Shown here: positions 34,315-45,062 of the stretch, one piece after another
Layout of the letters: the number at the start of each line of letters is the position of its first letter
How positions within the stretch are numbered: the stretch's first letter is position 1
Assembly: GCF_905171765.1 (NCBI RefSeq)
Contig: NC_053392.1
Coordinates: forward strand, 110,442,465-110,506,464
Source of the DNA: Bufo bufo
Lineage: Eukaryota > Chordata > Amphibia > Anura > Bufonidae
Length of the DNA stretch: 64,000 nt
Direction: 5' to 3'
The notes under the pieces: model-generated
What the model was told of the DNA's origin: nothing
The model's database searches: none
What the model saw: the letters and a program-made list of their open reading frames with translations, nothing else
Program-made: the position numbers and the translations under genes

Positions 34315-34860
34315 ATTTTGAGTTAGGGAGGACGGAGTTTGGGCTGATGTCTGAGGGAGGACGGAGTTTTGGCTGATGTCTGACGGAGTTTTGCCTGAGG
34401 GATGATGGAGTTTTGGCTGAGGGACGACGGAGATTTGGCTGAGGGACGACGGAGTTTTGGCTGAGGGACGACGGAGTTTTGGCTGAGGGACGACAGAGTT
34501 TTGGATGAGGCACGACAGAGTTTTGGATGAGGGACGACTGAGTTTTGGCTGAGGGACGACAGAGTTTTGGCTGAGGGACGACGGAGTTTTGGATGAGGGT
34601 CGACGGAGTTTTGGATGAGGGACGACTGAGTTTTGGCTGATGTCTGAGGTCTGATGGAGTTTGGGCTGATGTCTGAGGGACGACGGAGTTTTGGATTAGG
34701 GACGACTGAGTTTTGGCTGATGTCTGAGGTCTGATGGAGTTTGGGCTGATGTCTGAGGGAGGACGGAGTTTTGGATGAGGGAGAACGGAGTTTTGTCAAA
34801 AGTCTGAGGTATGAGGGAGTTTTGCCTGACGCAGGATGGAGTTGTGGATGATGTCTGACG
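34315..34860. repeat. ~22-bp minisatellite, right outer arm
   Basis: GGGACGACGGAGTTTTGGCTGA-type units, the inverse of 13440-13915, including variants with GATGTCTGA. Confidence 0.9.
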
Positions 34861-34924
34861 ATGTCCTAATATGTATGCCGTATAAGGAATATAGTTTAAA
34901 CGTTTATGTGCAAAAGAGAAAATA

Positions 34925-35010
34925 AGAAGTCAGCTCCAATCAGATATCTGCACATAGACCAAGACTCTGGGTCTATGCAGATATCTGATTGGAGCTGACT
35001 TAGTGACTTC
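34925..35010. repeat. ~80-nt precursor-like hairpin
   Basis: AGTCAGCTCCAATCAGATAT + CTGCA pairs with TGCAGATATCTGATTGGAG + CTGACT over 25 perfect bases, then a 2-nt bulge and GGGTCTATG/CATAGACC, with an 8-nt loop (AAGACTCT). Outer GAAGTCA/TGACTTC can add pairs. The size resembles a microRNA precursor or the tip of a small palindromic MITE; no evidence of expression. Confidence 0.6.
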
Positions 35011-35081
35011 TTTTTTTTTTCTCTTTATCTCTTTATTATGGCTTCGGGGGGACGGGGGGACAGGGGTGACACCATTTTCTA

Positions 35082-35392
35082 CCGCACCGGGTGACACCAG
35101 CCATAGCAACGCCAACCATTAGGAACCCAGCTCTAAGTTTAATTCGCAATGCGATTACAACTTAGTCAAATTTGTGACACTGCAGCTTCCGAATGAATCT
35201 AAAATGGATGCTGTCCAGGAGGTGGGAGTGTCTGGGAGGGAGGGTATGATGCTAATTGGCTGGAATGTGTCTGCTGACTGTGAGGTACAGGGTCAAAGTT
35301 TACTCAATGATGACGAATAGGGGGCGGACCAGGGGCGGACAATCGATGTTCGCCGGGAACTGTTCACCGGCGAATAGTTCGGGACATCTCTA
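35082..35392. mobile_element. hAT right end (hAT-D type) after a GGTGACACC...GCAACGCCA end
   Basis: 35082-35118 carries TACCGCACCGGGTGACACC and ends GCAACGCCA, possibly the end of a different element. From 35119 the sequence matches the palindromic block at 8800-8880 (ACCATTAGGAACCCAGCTCT, CGCAATGCGATTACAACTTAG), then runs through GTTCGCCGGGAACTGTTCACCGG to a hAT-type terminus GTTCGGGACATCTCTA at 35392. On the complementary strand this reads TAGAGATGTCCCGAAC, the form of the TIRs of the hAT elements in this window. Confidence 0.6.
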
Positions 35393-35615
35393 ATGATAAT
35401 GGGTTATCTCTTATAAGAATGTTATAGCTGCATGTGTGAATGTCAGTATTGAATAGATAGATGTGTATTAATCTATAGGGACAGAATATCTTGTTACTAT
35501 CCTGTCTACCAGACTGAAGGTCATGTGTTTGTCATTGCAGAAAATTGTTCAGTAAAAACACTTCTGGTTTCATCCAGCCAGCTCCCTTCTCACATTGGAA
35601 TTATTGACCATACTT
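35393..35615. other. Unassigned 220 bp between two hAT fragments
   Basis: AT-rich, no coding or repeat signal recognised. Confidence 0.5.
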
Positions 35616-36563
35616 TCAGCATTTGTGCAACACTTTGCCGAGCTCCAAAGCGGTCACCAAGTTACGGCCATTATCACACACAACCATGCCTGGTTGTAGG
35701 TTGAGTGGTGAGAGCCACAGCTCAGTCTGGTCTCTTATCCGCTGCAATAGCTCTGCGGTGGTGTGCTGTTTGTCCTCTAAGCATATCAGCTTCAGCTCGG
35801 CCTGTTGCCGTTTCCCCACTGTAGTGCTACACTGCTTCCAGCTACTGGCTAATGGCTGACTGGTGCTGCCCACGAATAATTCAGAGGTGGAAGTGGAGGC
35901 AGAGGAGGAGAAGTGGGGGTTGGAGCCACTAACATAGGTGCTGGCGGAAACTCTGATGGAATTAGGGCCCGCAATCCTCGGCGTCAGTAGCACCTGTGCC
36001 ATCCCAGGGTACGACTTGCTCCCGGCCTCCACAATGTTCACCCAGTGTGCCGTTATGGAAATGTAGCTTCCCTGGCCAAATGCACTTGTCCATGTGTCCA
36101 TGGTTAAGTGGACCTTCCCAGCAACTGCGTTGGTCAGGGCACATGTGACGTTTCAGGACACATGGTGTAAGGCGGTCACGGCACATCTTGAACAATAGTG
36201 GCGGCTGGGGACAGAGTACCGCGGGACAGCCGCTGACATCGGGCTGTGGAAGGCCTCAGTGTCTACAAGCCTAAATGGCAAAATTTCCAGGGCCAGTAAT
36301 TTTGAAAGGTGCGCATTTAGTGCTATGGCCTGTGGGTGGGTGGCTGGGTATTTGCACTTGCGTTTAAATGCCTGGGGTAATGACATTGGTATGCTCCGCT
36401 GGGACAGGGAAGTGGATGTGGTCGCTGATGGTGCTTGCGAAGGTCCAGGTTCAGGGCAGAGGGCATCCACGTCTGCGCCTTTGACAGGCGATCGGCCAGC
36501 ACGTACAATTATGGAAGAGGACGCAGTGGTGTGACTCGCAGACACAGATTGTGGACCTAGGCG
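35616..36563 (-). pseudogene. hAT-C transposase, middle part after the L1 insertion
   Basis: Segment 36545-36153 continues the linker after the BED finger, then shows AFKRKCKYPATHPQAIALN and LVDTEAF...PSRHYCSR blocks, ending at an in-frame TGA near 36153. Beyond it the same frame reads GKVHLTMDTWTSAFGQGSY (36130-36050), the first catalytic block, with the usual TTD changed to TMD before the Asp-x-Trp. It then reads GKRQQAELKLICLEDK and MVVCDNGRNLVTALELGKV, where the sequence is truncated at 35616 before the C-x2-H helix and the dimerisation domain. Non-functional. Confidence 0.85.
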
Positions 36564-36573
36564 TTCGTCCCAC

Positions 36574-37656
36574 TTTTTTTAATTTTTTTTTATAAATATT
36601 TTATTGTTATAATACAAAAATTTAAATCCATATTACATATTAATATTATTAATTCCATACATTCGCCAATTCTAATCTGTGTCCATAGTTGACAATAATT
36701 TCATGCGAATATCCATAGTAATTACAGTATTTGATAATCAAAAGGAGGTCTCCTACTGGGAAGGGTAACAGGACTCACCCAAGATCCAAAGCCTGACAAA
36801 GCAGATGGACAAAGCAACCCATTCAGCCCAGGTTCTCCATAAACTGCAGGGACAAGAGGCCTGAAATCCCGACAGCCGCCCAGCAGCGAGCGCCACCCGC
36901 GCACGCCCTTCCCCAGACACGGGTAAGTACGAACAGAAGGATTGGCACTCATGTGGCCGATCGCTTGATGCTCACATACTGCCTAAAGACAAGCTTGCAT
37001 CGATCCTTAATCGCAAGCATTTGATAAGCAAAAAAAAACGGAGAGGGGGGTCCAGCAGTCCTTTTCCGCAGTGGTAGAAACCCACTCGTATATTTTACTG
37101 CCTCATCCCCATATAATTAAGTCAACTATCCGTAACATGGTTCGCCGTACTTCACGTTTATTCACATTGATATTTCGTGCGGCAGAGAACTCGAAACGAG
37201 TGTCACTCGGCAGTTAAAGAGGATGTAAGCAAAAAACAGAGCCAGAGACCTGCTCTGTCTCATTAAAGGAGCACATAGTAGCGCGCCCACCGCGTGTGTC
37301 ACCTCCCTGCCCGCAATCAAACCTCATGTCTGACGGGAAGAGCCGTACCCCGAGCTGCGCCCGATACCCGGGCACCCCCGGGTTCCGAGCCACGGTCCCC
37401 TACCCATGTACCGCTCGATATTATAGATGGTTAAAAATTTCCACCATTATTTAGTACCGGGAAGTCCCCCCTCCACCAGTCCTAGAGACCCTCCTGTGCT
37501 CTAATATACCTTCACATTCTTCATCAATATGATACATACAGAAAATACTGAAAAGCCGGACAACTAGAATTTTCCCCAACTCCCCCCACCAACCCACCCC
37601 CCCCCCCCCCCACCCTGCAGGAAAAAAAAAAAAAAAAAAAAAAAAAAAGATCATAA
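36574..37656 (-). other. L1 3' UTR
   Basis: Follows the ORF2 stop at 37657-37659. It holds a poly-T tract next to the stop (A-run on plus, 37621-37648), a G-rich tract, then ordinary sequence to the A-rich tail. Two short frames here lack motifs. Confidence 0.7.
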
Positions 37657-40600
37657 TCAATTAGCCGTATCCCAATCTTTCCATAAGCTATTCCACTTTA
37701 AATAGGATCCTCTTTTTTTATACAGGATCTTCTCATAGCTTTTCACTTTCTCCACCAAGCCCAGCCAGTTATTACAGTCTGGGGCGGAAGAGCTAAACCA
37801 AGATCTGGAGATCAGGAGCCTAGCTAAGAACATCACCTTAATCAACAAGTGGCTTTTTATGGGTGTATAATTAACCTCAGATAAATCTCCCAGGACCCAT
37901 ATTCTGGGAGACAAAGGAACAACAATTTTAAGTTTACGCGCCAGATTCTTTTGGACCAGGCTCCAATAGCTACTCACCATTGGGCAGTCCCAGAACAGAT
38001 GTAAATGATCTGCCTCGGGATCGCCACAACGGGGGCAGTCAGAGGAAGCCCTAAGTCCTCTTCTATATAGCCATGTGGGTGTAACATAGATTTTGTGCAA
38101 AATATTAAATTGTACAACAGTGTGGTTAAAATAGTGTGAAACCAGTTTTAAACTTTCCCCTATATTCTCCCAGTTAGGAGGGCCTACCTCTGACAGGAGA
38201 GAAGACCAGGCCCTCTGTCCTGGAGAGAAAACATCCAAAAAAAAATTATGCATTAAGTGTCTGTAACAGTGAGATAATTTAATTCTCGTGGCAATTTTCT
38301 TACAAATTAAATCCTCTAAAAATACAGAAGTATCTATAATAAAAAGGTGACTATTCAAAGTGTTAGAAAGTGCTGACCTCAATTGGAAATATGCGTACCA
38401 AGCCACCTCACCTAAGTTTGCCCTCAATTCCATTAGGGGCAAAATTTGTCCACCACTAACTACTTGATGTAAGTACTGCACGTTTTTGGTCCTCCAATAC
38501 TGCAGCTTAAATCGTTTAAATTAAAAAGTTTTGGGTTATGCCATAATGGGGTGCAAATAAGCGATGCCTTGACTCCGCACCAGCTCCTTATGGCCGACCA
38601 AGTCTTTATAGCCATTCTGCAAAACAATGTGTACCCGCTAAGTGTATTTGATAGATAATCAGATTCCAGTACGGTGAAAAAATCTGAAAAACCTGCATCT
38701 TTGACCACTTTACTGCAGAAAGGGCTATTTTCCCAATCATTAAAAAGGCAAAGTTGGGAGGCCACAAAGTAGCCCCTAAAATAGGGGAGGTTGAGACCTC
38801 CCCGATTGTAGGGCATAGAAAAATAGAGTGCCTTCAGTCTCACGCGCTTCCTCCCCCATAATAAATCATTGAGGATCCGATCTATCAGTCTAAAGTGCTT
38901 GTCTGTAATCCATATAGGCGAGTTGCGCAAGACATAAAGAACCTGGGGAAGCACTACCATTTTAATTAATTAAATTCTGTCCGCTCTTGCTAGAAGAATT
39001 TTTTGCCATATCTTAATTTTTGCTCTTAACTTCACTAATAAAGGAATCAAATTAAGTTGTAAGTATTCCTGAGGTTTAGCAGAAACTGTTATCCCCAGGT
39101 ACTTTATTGAATCAGAAATCGTTACCTGATTACTAGATTCACCTCGCAACTCGTCTATAGGGAGGAGGACGGTCTTATCCCAGTTGATCTCAAGTCCAGA
39201 TAAATCGGAAAAATGACCAACCAGGTCCATTATGCGAGGAAGAGTGGTATCTGTTTGATGAATAAAAACCAAAATATCATCTGCGTAAAGGGATACGCGA
39301 TCGTGCTGCCCCATTATGCCAAAACCAGCCACCTCCGAATCCTGTCTTATCAAGGCCGCTAAAGGTTCAATATAAATATTAAATAAGAAAGGGGAAAGGG
39401 GACAGCCTTGGCGGGTGCCTCTTCCTAAAGTGAAACTCTCTGTCGTCGAGTCATTAATCCTGATCCTGGCAACTGGGGAATTGTAAAGTAACTAGACCAT
39501 CGCCATAAATCTTGGGCCAAAGCCCATTCTTTTCATTACCTCCCAGAGAAAAATCCACTCCACCCTGTCGAAGGCTTTAGTAGCGTCCAACGACAGGATG
39601 GAGCGGGCGCCACCCCCTGGGGACTGAATATTCATAAATAGCCTGTGCAGATTATGATGGGTACCCCTATTTGGCATGAAGCCATTTTGATCTGGGTGAA
39701 TAATCGTGGGCAAAACCCGCGAAAGCCTCCTAGCCAGAACTTTTGATAGTAACTTAGCATCGGTATTTAATAATGATATTGGTCTATATGAGCTCAATTC
39801 TACCGGGTCTTTATCCTTTTTTAGAATTAAAACAATAAGAGCCTCCATCATAGAATGTGGTAGTCTCCCTCCCTGTGCTGCCTGGGAGAAAACCTCTAAC
39901 AACTGAGGGAGGATGACATCACCATACTTGCGATAGACCTCATATGGAAGGCCATCCACTCCCGGCGATGAGTTCCCCGAGACAGACCCGAGGGCCTCCT
40001 GCAGCTCCATAAGAGACATCTCCTCCTCCAGATATTCCCTCTGAACTTCATTTAAAGTAGAAAGTGGAATTTTCTCCAGGAATCGCATCGCCAGATCAGA
40101 TGACAGACCAGGGGCAGATCTATATGTCTGAGCAAAGTATTGTAAAAAAGTATTCCCAATTCCCTCTAAATCTGTTATGGTTTTACCCTCTGCATTACGG
40201 ATCGAAGTAATAGATTGTTTTTTCTTGTCTTGTTGTGAAATTATTCTAGCTAAAAGTTTACCCGGACGTCCAGACTCAATGAAGTAATTAAGCCCCTTAA
40301 AAAATACCCTATGGTTTGCTTTCTCTGTTACATATTTCTCCAAAGAGCAGCTAGCCTTCTGCATCTCCTCCCTGTTGTGCTCAGTTGGGTGGCTAGCATA
40401 TCTCTCAGTTGTAAGTGCAGCAATCTTGACCAATTCCTCCTCTTTCTTCCTAAATGTTTTCTTTGCTGCGGCAATCTCACTTATAAAAACCCCCCTCAAG
40501 TATGCTTTCGCGGCATCCCATACTATATTGATGTTGGCAGAGGGAAGATTGATCTCCCAAAAGGAGGACATCAGTAGTTTCATCGACTGCAGATTGTCTA

Positions 40601-41375
40601 TAATAGTGAGCCAATATGGATTCAGCTTAAACCCTAGCCCCCTAATCTCCTTATTCTCCCCGCTGCGAACCTCAATCAGTATGGGTGAGTGGTCCGAAAC
40701 TGTTCTTATTCCGTATCGCATCCTGCGGATATTACTCAAGTTGCTCTCATTGGTGAGTGCTAAATCGATCCTAGACATTGCTCTACCCCCCCTGCTGACA
40801 CAGGAATATACTCTCTTTCCTCCACCAAAATATTCCCATATATCCACCACTCCCACCTCTGAACAGAATTGAGGCAGCGGGGAATTACAGAAATTCCTCC
40901 CCCTTTCTGCATCTAGTGAAAATCTGTCTTTATTTGGGTCAATAACCGCGTTAAAATCCCCCATCAGGATTAAGCGGCATTCTGGTCTCTTTTCAAAAAA
41001 AAGCATTAGCTGAAGCAGTGGGTACATTGAGAATGGCGGAGGTATATAGAAAAAGGCCAGGATATAACTGTCGCCATGCAGCTTACCATGCAAGAAAATA
41101 AATCTACCCTGAGCATCTATATAGGATTTTATAAGGGTGAAATCTATGGAGTTGTGAATAAGAACCGAAATACCCCTAGAGGAGCCACTAAAGGTGGAAT
41201 GATACGATTGGGACTGCCATCCCGTTGTCAGACGGAACAAGGTTTCTTTGGTTAGATGGGTCTCTACTATACAGATAATTGCTGGAAGATATCTTTTTAG
41301 TGCATCCATGATCGCTTGCCTTTTAACTCTTTCCCCAAGTCCTCTGACGTTCCAAGCTACAATTCTAGTGGACAT
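37657..41375 (-). pseudogene. L1 ORF2 (endonuclease + reverse transcriptase), near full length
   Basis: About 1,240 codons from ATG at 41375. Apurinic-type endonuclease: IVAWNVRGLG (residues 5-14), IVETHL, LILMGDFNAV and VSDHSPILIE carry the Asn, Glu, Asp/Asn and His residues of the active site. Reverse transcriptase: SSPGVDGLPYEVYRKY, VLILKKDKDPVELSSYRPIS, HPDQNGFMPNR, LSLDATKAFDRVEW, a [13 protein letters not shown] block, then [10 protein letters not shown] (YADD box, in 39353-38970). C-terminal part: YFSMPYNRGGLNLPYFRGY, then a C-x2-C...H-x4-C knuckle CPRCGDPEADHLHLFWDC (37657-38481 segment). Damage: in-frame TAG at 39492, in-frame TAA at 38970, and a frameshift near 38470. Target-primed reverse transcription is the known mechanism; this copy is dead. 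Confidence 0.92.
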
Positions 41376-41539
41376 AGCTCACAGAAAAGAAAAAAAAAAA
41401 AAAAAAAGAGAAAAACATTCCTGCAAGGTGGGTACCCCCCCCCCCCCCCACTTTCCATTGATCCGCCCGAACTAGTCAGCGAACCTCTAACCTCCGGCCG
41501 TTCTCCCCCACCCTGGGCCCCCCCCCCCTTTCGTCCCAC

Positions 41540-42290
41540 CTATTACGGTGTTTGGATGCCATGTGACGAATCAGGCTGGTGGTGTTGAGGTTTCTAGTGT
41601 TCATGCCCCGGCTCATTTTGGTGTGGCACAGGTTGCAAACTACTATTCTTTTGTCGTCCGCACTTTCCTCAAAAAAGCGCCATACTGTGGAACACCTACC
41701 CCTTGGCAAGAGAGATTTATGCAAGTGGTGCCCCGTGGAACAGTTGCGGGCCTGTTTGGTGTGGCCCGCCTTCTCCCTTTTGTCACACCACTGCCTCTTC
41801 CAGCCTCTTGCGGTGCTGCAGATCCTTCCCCCTCTGTACTGATGTCCTCGCTCGGCTTTCCACCTTCCCAAGTTTTGTTGACCTAACCACAACCTCAGTG
41901 ATTGACAACTGTGTCTCATCCTCTTCATCAACCTCTTGAGACAGTAATTGTGGTTGACTCATTGGCAACTGTGTCTCATCATTATCCACCTCATTAAACA
42001 CTAATTGCCATTTCCCACCGCCATGTTCTTGTGACTGTGGAAGCTCAAGAGGTTGGGAATCAGGGCACAAGATCTCATGTCCCTCTTCAAGCTTGCTGGT
42101 CTGACTTCAAGAGTTTTGTCCTGCGACGCCCTGCAAACTGGGACATGAAGCTAGGTATCGTGGATGATTTTTTATTTTTTTTTTGTGTTCTGGCAGCAGG
42201 CAAAGTTTCAACACGTTCAAGGCCACTGCCTCTGCGTGAACCATCAGCATCACGGCCACTTCCCCGTCCCTTTCTGCTCGCCTTCTTCAT
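41540..42290 (-). pseudogene. hAT-C transposase, N-terminal part (exon 1 and BED finger)
   Basis: An ATG at 42290 begins KKASRKGRGSGRDADGSRRG, a basic start typical of frog hAT exon 1, followed by intron-like sequence. The 41931-41540 segment encodes STVWRFFEESADDKRIVVC, NLCHTKMSRG and IRHMASKHRNRW, a BED zinc finger (C-x2-C, H-x4-H). The last codons NRWDE are split by the L1: the 10-bp duplication encodes part of W-D-E, and the frame resumes at 36563 with RLGPQSVSASHTTASS. This shows that the L1 landed in a coding exon. Confidence 0.8.
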
Positions 42291-42309
42291 ATTAAATATT
42301 ATATGCAAG

Positions 42310-42758
42310 CTTGACACACAAGATGTGGCACGGATGTCACAGTTCACAGCAAGCACAGTATATGGAAAAAGTACGTAAAAGTATGGGAAAAGAAAAATAG
42401 ATTTCACTTATATTTTTCCTATCTCTGGCCCTGACACACAGAAGATATTGGACAGATGTCACAAGTCACTGCAGGCACCCTATATAGAAAAAGTATTGAA
42501 AATGATGGAAAAAATATACTAGTTTTCACTTATATTTTTCTTATCTCTGGCCCTGACACACAGAAGGTATTGGACAGATGTCACAAGTCACTGCAGGCAC
42601 CCTATATAGAAAAAGTATTGAAAATGATGGAAAAAATATACTAGTTTTCACTTATATTTTTCTTATCTCTGGCCCTGACACACAGAAGGTATTGGACAGA
42701 TGTCACAAGTCACTGCAGACACCCTCTATAGAAAAAGTATTGAAAATGCTGGAAAAAA
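42310..42758. repeat. 122-bp tandem repeat, ~3.6 copies (hAT-C 5' region)
   Basis: CTGGCCCTGACACACAGAAG occurs at 42425, 42547 and 42669, exactly 122 bp apart, with a diverged partial copy from 42310. Units share TTGGACAGATGTCACAAGTC and TATAGAAAAAGTATTGAAAA. Confidence 0.9.
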
Positions 42759-42879
42759 AAAAGATGGCTATATTATATTGCTGCCAGCCTGCCACCACAC
42801 ACAATAGTCCTTAAAAGGACTTTTGGGTCTTAGAAACGTTTTTTCTACTAAATAGATTGCGATCACACTCCCTAAACTC

Positions 42880-43182
42880 CCTACACTCTCTGTCACTTCC
42901 GAAAGCGCAGCTCTCCCTGACTACAAATGAGCTGAACATGCATGACGTGTTCCGGCCAGCCAATCACTGTAAGGCCAGTAGCCAACATGGCTACTGGCAT
43001 CACGGTGAGGGCAGTACTTACCTGCACGTTTATTGGCTGCATAGCAGCCGTGAAACGTGCGGGAAGGAGACTCGAGCATGGCGTTCGAGCATTTGCGGTA
43101 CTTGGCCGAGTACCACCATGTGCCGAGCATAGCGATGCTCGAGACGAACAGTAGTTCAGCTGAGCATGCTCGCTCAACACTA
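42880..43182. repeat. hAT-C terminal/subterminal region
   Basis: Shares with 47830-48083 (right end of hAT-B) the words GCTCTCCCTGACTA, CCAGCCAATCACTGTAA, GGGCAGTACTTACCTGCACG and GAGCATGCT, ending in AACACTA. The GGCAGTACTTACC context may include the 5' splice site or start region of the element transcript on the minus strand. Confidence 0.75.
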
Positions 43183-43739
43183 TTGCCTACACTTCTATTT
43201 ATTCTCTTTCAGACATGTGCTCTCACTGAGCTTATTATAGCAGTTTCAATGGGTCTAACTGGGTATGACCAGTTGTCAGTGTTTCCCTCCAGCATCTCCC
43301 ACTTTCGACCTGATAACACCAGGTTGTACCTTTATTTTAGACTGTTGACAATTAATGCATAAGCTTGTAGTAGGCATAAGAGGAGAACAACAGAACATAC
43401 AGTGATATGAAATCAGGCTCCAGAATTATTTCGTAGGGAATGCAAGTGCTGGAGTTACTAAAATAAACATTTTAGGAGGGATGAGAGGTTCTGTTTAACA
43501 ACCGTAATCATCATAGGTTAGGTAACTTAAGGTCCAGTTCATCTACAGTATGCTACCCAAGAGCAGTAATAAAATATACCAGTATATGGTCCCATGACCT
43601 CAGTGTTATGTACAACACGCATACTTTCAATGCAATACTTTTGCAGCATATTGTAGAGTAGTGCACATTAAATCAATTAGGGTATAGAGTACAGCTCTGC
43701 AATGTCTATCTCAAAAGTATATCACTTTCTGAGAATGAT
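43183..43739. other. Unassigned sequence before the Tc1 remnant
   Basis: No family motif. May be 5' Tc1 sequence too decayed to read. Confidence 0.4.
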
Positions 43740-44173
43740 GATATGCTGTCATAGACTACCTGTGATAGTGGTGGTCTGGGGAATGTGTTCATAGCATTCA
43801 TGGGCCCACTCATCCACGTGGAAGGCACTCTCAACTGATTTGGATTTGAATCGATCTTTGCAGATCACAAACACCCATACATGCTGATTGTCTTCTCTGG
43901 GACAGGTGGGATCTTCCAGCAAGACAATGCAAAATGTTTATTGGAAGACCATGACCAATACTTCCAAGTACTACCCTAGCCCCCTAATTCCCCAGAATTG
44001 AATCTAGTTAAGTATCTGTGGGACCACCTCAATCATCATGTTTTCTCTATGGATCCTGCTCCACACACCCTGCAGAAGCTGTGGGATGCACTGCAGTCAT
44101 CATGGCTCCAAATACCTGTGACAACTTACCAGAACCTTATTGAGTCATGCCCAGTCCATCTAGCTGTTGTTTG
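43740..44173 (+). pseudogene. Tc1/mariner transposase C-terminal half, interrupted by hAT-B
   Basis: A decayed frame: GTGGTCTGGGGAATGTG (VVWGM, the 'MVWG' block), later FQQDNAKC (the conserved catalytic Asp), then after a stop PNSPELNLVKYLWDHLNHHV (last acidic residue region), LQKLWDALQSSW and YQNLIESCPVHLAVVC. The frame runs into the terminal base of hAT-B at 44174 and resumes beyond it at 48084. At least one stop (TAG near 43978) and frame changes upstream show that it was decaying. The order of motifs is standard for Tc1-like enzymes. Confidence 0.8.
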
Positions 44174-44856
44174 TAGTGTTGATCGAGCAGCATAGTGCTC
44201 GGGGGCTCGGGCACCCGAGCATAATGGAAGTCAATGGGAGAACCCGAGCATTAAACCAGGCACCCCCTGCTCTGAAGAGGAGAGGGTGTCTGGTTCATAG
44301 GAAAAGGTCAGAAATTGATGGAAATACCACCAAAATGGTTCGGGATCAGCATGGGGAGGATGTCTGGATGCATCTAGGACTCCCAGGTCGCTGCTGGGAA
44401 CAATGTTGTCCGAGTATTACGCCACTTTTACAGACTGACAATAATACGTACAGAACCAAAGATAAAATCTATTTTAGAGGAAAAATTGTTAGGAAACATT
44501 CTTTCCTGTATATATTTACTTGTATATAAGGTGAAAGTGCTGACAAAAATTACAAGGAAGAGGCACTCCGATACAACCTGTATATCACATAAAGGAGGGC
44601 CTCATTCACGTTTTGGTACAATTGTTCAGGTAGTGGGACTCCTATACTCATAAAGAATATGCACTAAGTGAAAAGGCTGCCAAAAATTAGAAGGAATCGG
44701 CACTACAATACACCCTTTGTTACACATAAAGGAGGGCATCATACACAGCCTTAAAAAATTATGATTGATTGCCTGCTGGTGACCCTCAATAACATTTGGA
44801 GCAAGAGCCTGCTGATCTGACCACTTAAAACATTATGGGCGAGGGCCTGCTGCCAC

Positions 44857-45060
44857 TTTGATAACCTGAGCCCGATAGCACGTCCCGGTGATGGCGACGA
44901 TCCATTTGGATGTCTGCCCTATCAACTTTCAATGTTATTTTCAGTGCCAACCACGGTGACAATGGGTAACGGGGAATCAGGGTTTGATTCCGGAGAGGAA
45001 GCTTGAGAAACAGCTATGGCTATCACTTCCAAGCAAGGCAGCATGCACGCAAATTACCTA
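44857..45060 (+). rRNA. 18S rRNA gene fragment, 5'-domain part (decayed)
   Basis: Reads ATAACCTGAGCCCGATAGCA, GGCGACGATCCATTTG, GTCTGCCCTATCAACTTTC, GGGGAATCAGGGTTTGATTC, CGGAGAGGAAGCTTGAGAAA and GCAAATTACC in order, matching known conserved vertebrate 18S sequence with scattered changes, many of the C-to-T or G-to-A type. It is bounded on both sides by units of the 41-bp minisatellite. Confidence 0.85.
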
Positions 45061-45062
45061 TT

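Larger units (their letters stand above)
13406..34883. mobile_element. Giant 21.5-kb inverted-repeat element
   Basis: Both outer ends read ATACGGCATACATATTAGG in opposite orientation (13406 onward; complement ending at 34883), and the four flanking bases are AAGG on both sides (13402-13405 and 34884-34887), consistent with a 4-bp target duplication. Going inward each arm has the same order: a 22-24-bp 'CCAAAACTC(C/T)GTC' minisatellite, a unique 170-bp segment, a long satellite array, and an AT-rich 300-bp segment. The left arm is about 6.8 kb (13406-20176) and the right about 9.2 kb (25664-34883), the difference coming from array length. The 5.5-kb spacer holds a tyrosine-recombinase retroelement and a MITE. 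No transposase belonging to the outer element is seen. A 4-bp duplication is compatible with several DNA transposon groups (for example Chapaev, Sola, Ginger), so class is unresolved. An inverted duplication followed by array growth is the main alternative. Confidence 0.65.
36574..41529 (-). mobile_element. L1-clade LINE insertion, 5'-truncated before ORF2
   Basis: Flanked by TTCGTCCCAC at 36564-36573 and 41530-41539 (10-bp target duplication). On the minus strand it starts with about 150 bp of leader (C- and T-rich tracts), a long ORF2, then a roughly 1-kb 3' UTR with a G-rich tract (complement of CCCACCCCCCCCCCCCCC near 37595-37612) and an A-rich tail at 36592-36574. G-rich 3' UTR tracts are known for L1 elements. 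No ORF1 is present, so the copy is 5'-truncated between ORF1 and ORF2 and could not have moved on its own. Confidence 0.9.
35616..43182 (-). mobile_element. hAT-C: 5' part of a hAT element, split by an L1
   Basis: The right end is a clean hAT terminus (complementary strand TAGTGTTGAGCGAGCATGC at 43182), followed by about 300 bp of subterminal sequence, a 122-bp tandem array, exon 1, and the BED-finger region to 41540. The gene continues after the L1 (36574-41529) to 35616, where it stops in the middle of the second catalytic region; the C-terminal third and left terminus are absent. Its TIR matches that of hAT-B (TAGTGTTGATCGAGCAG at 44174), so B and C belong to one family, with C once having the transposase. 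Confidence 0.75.
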
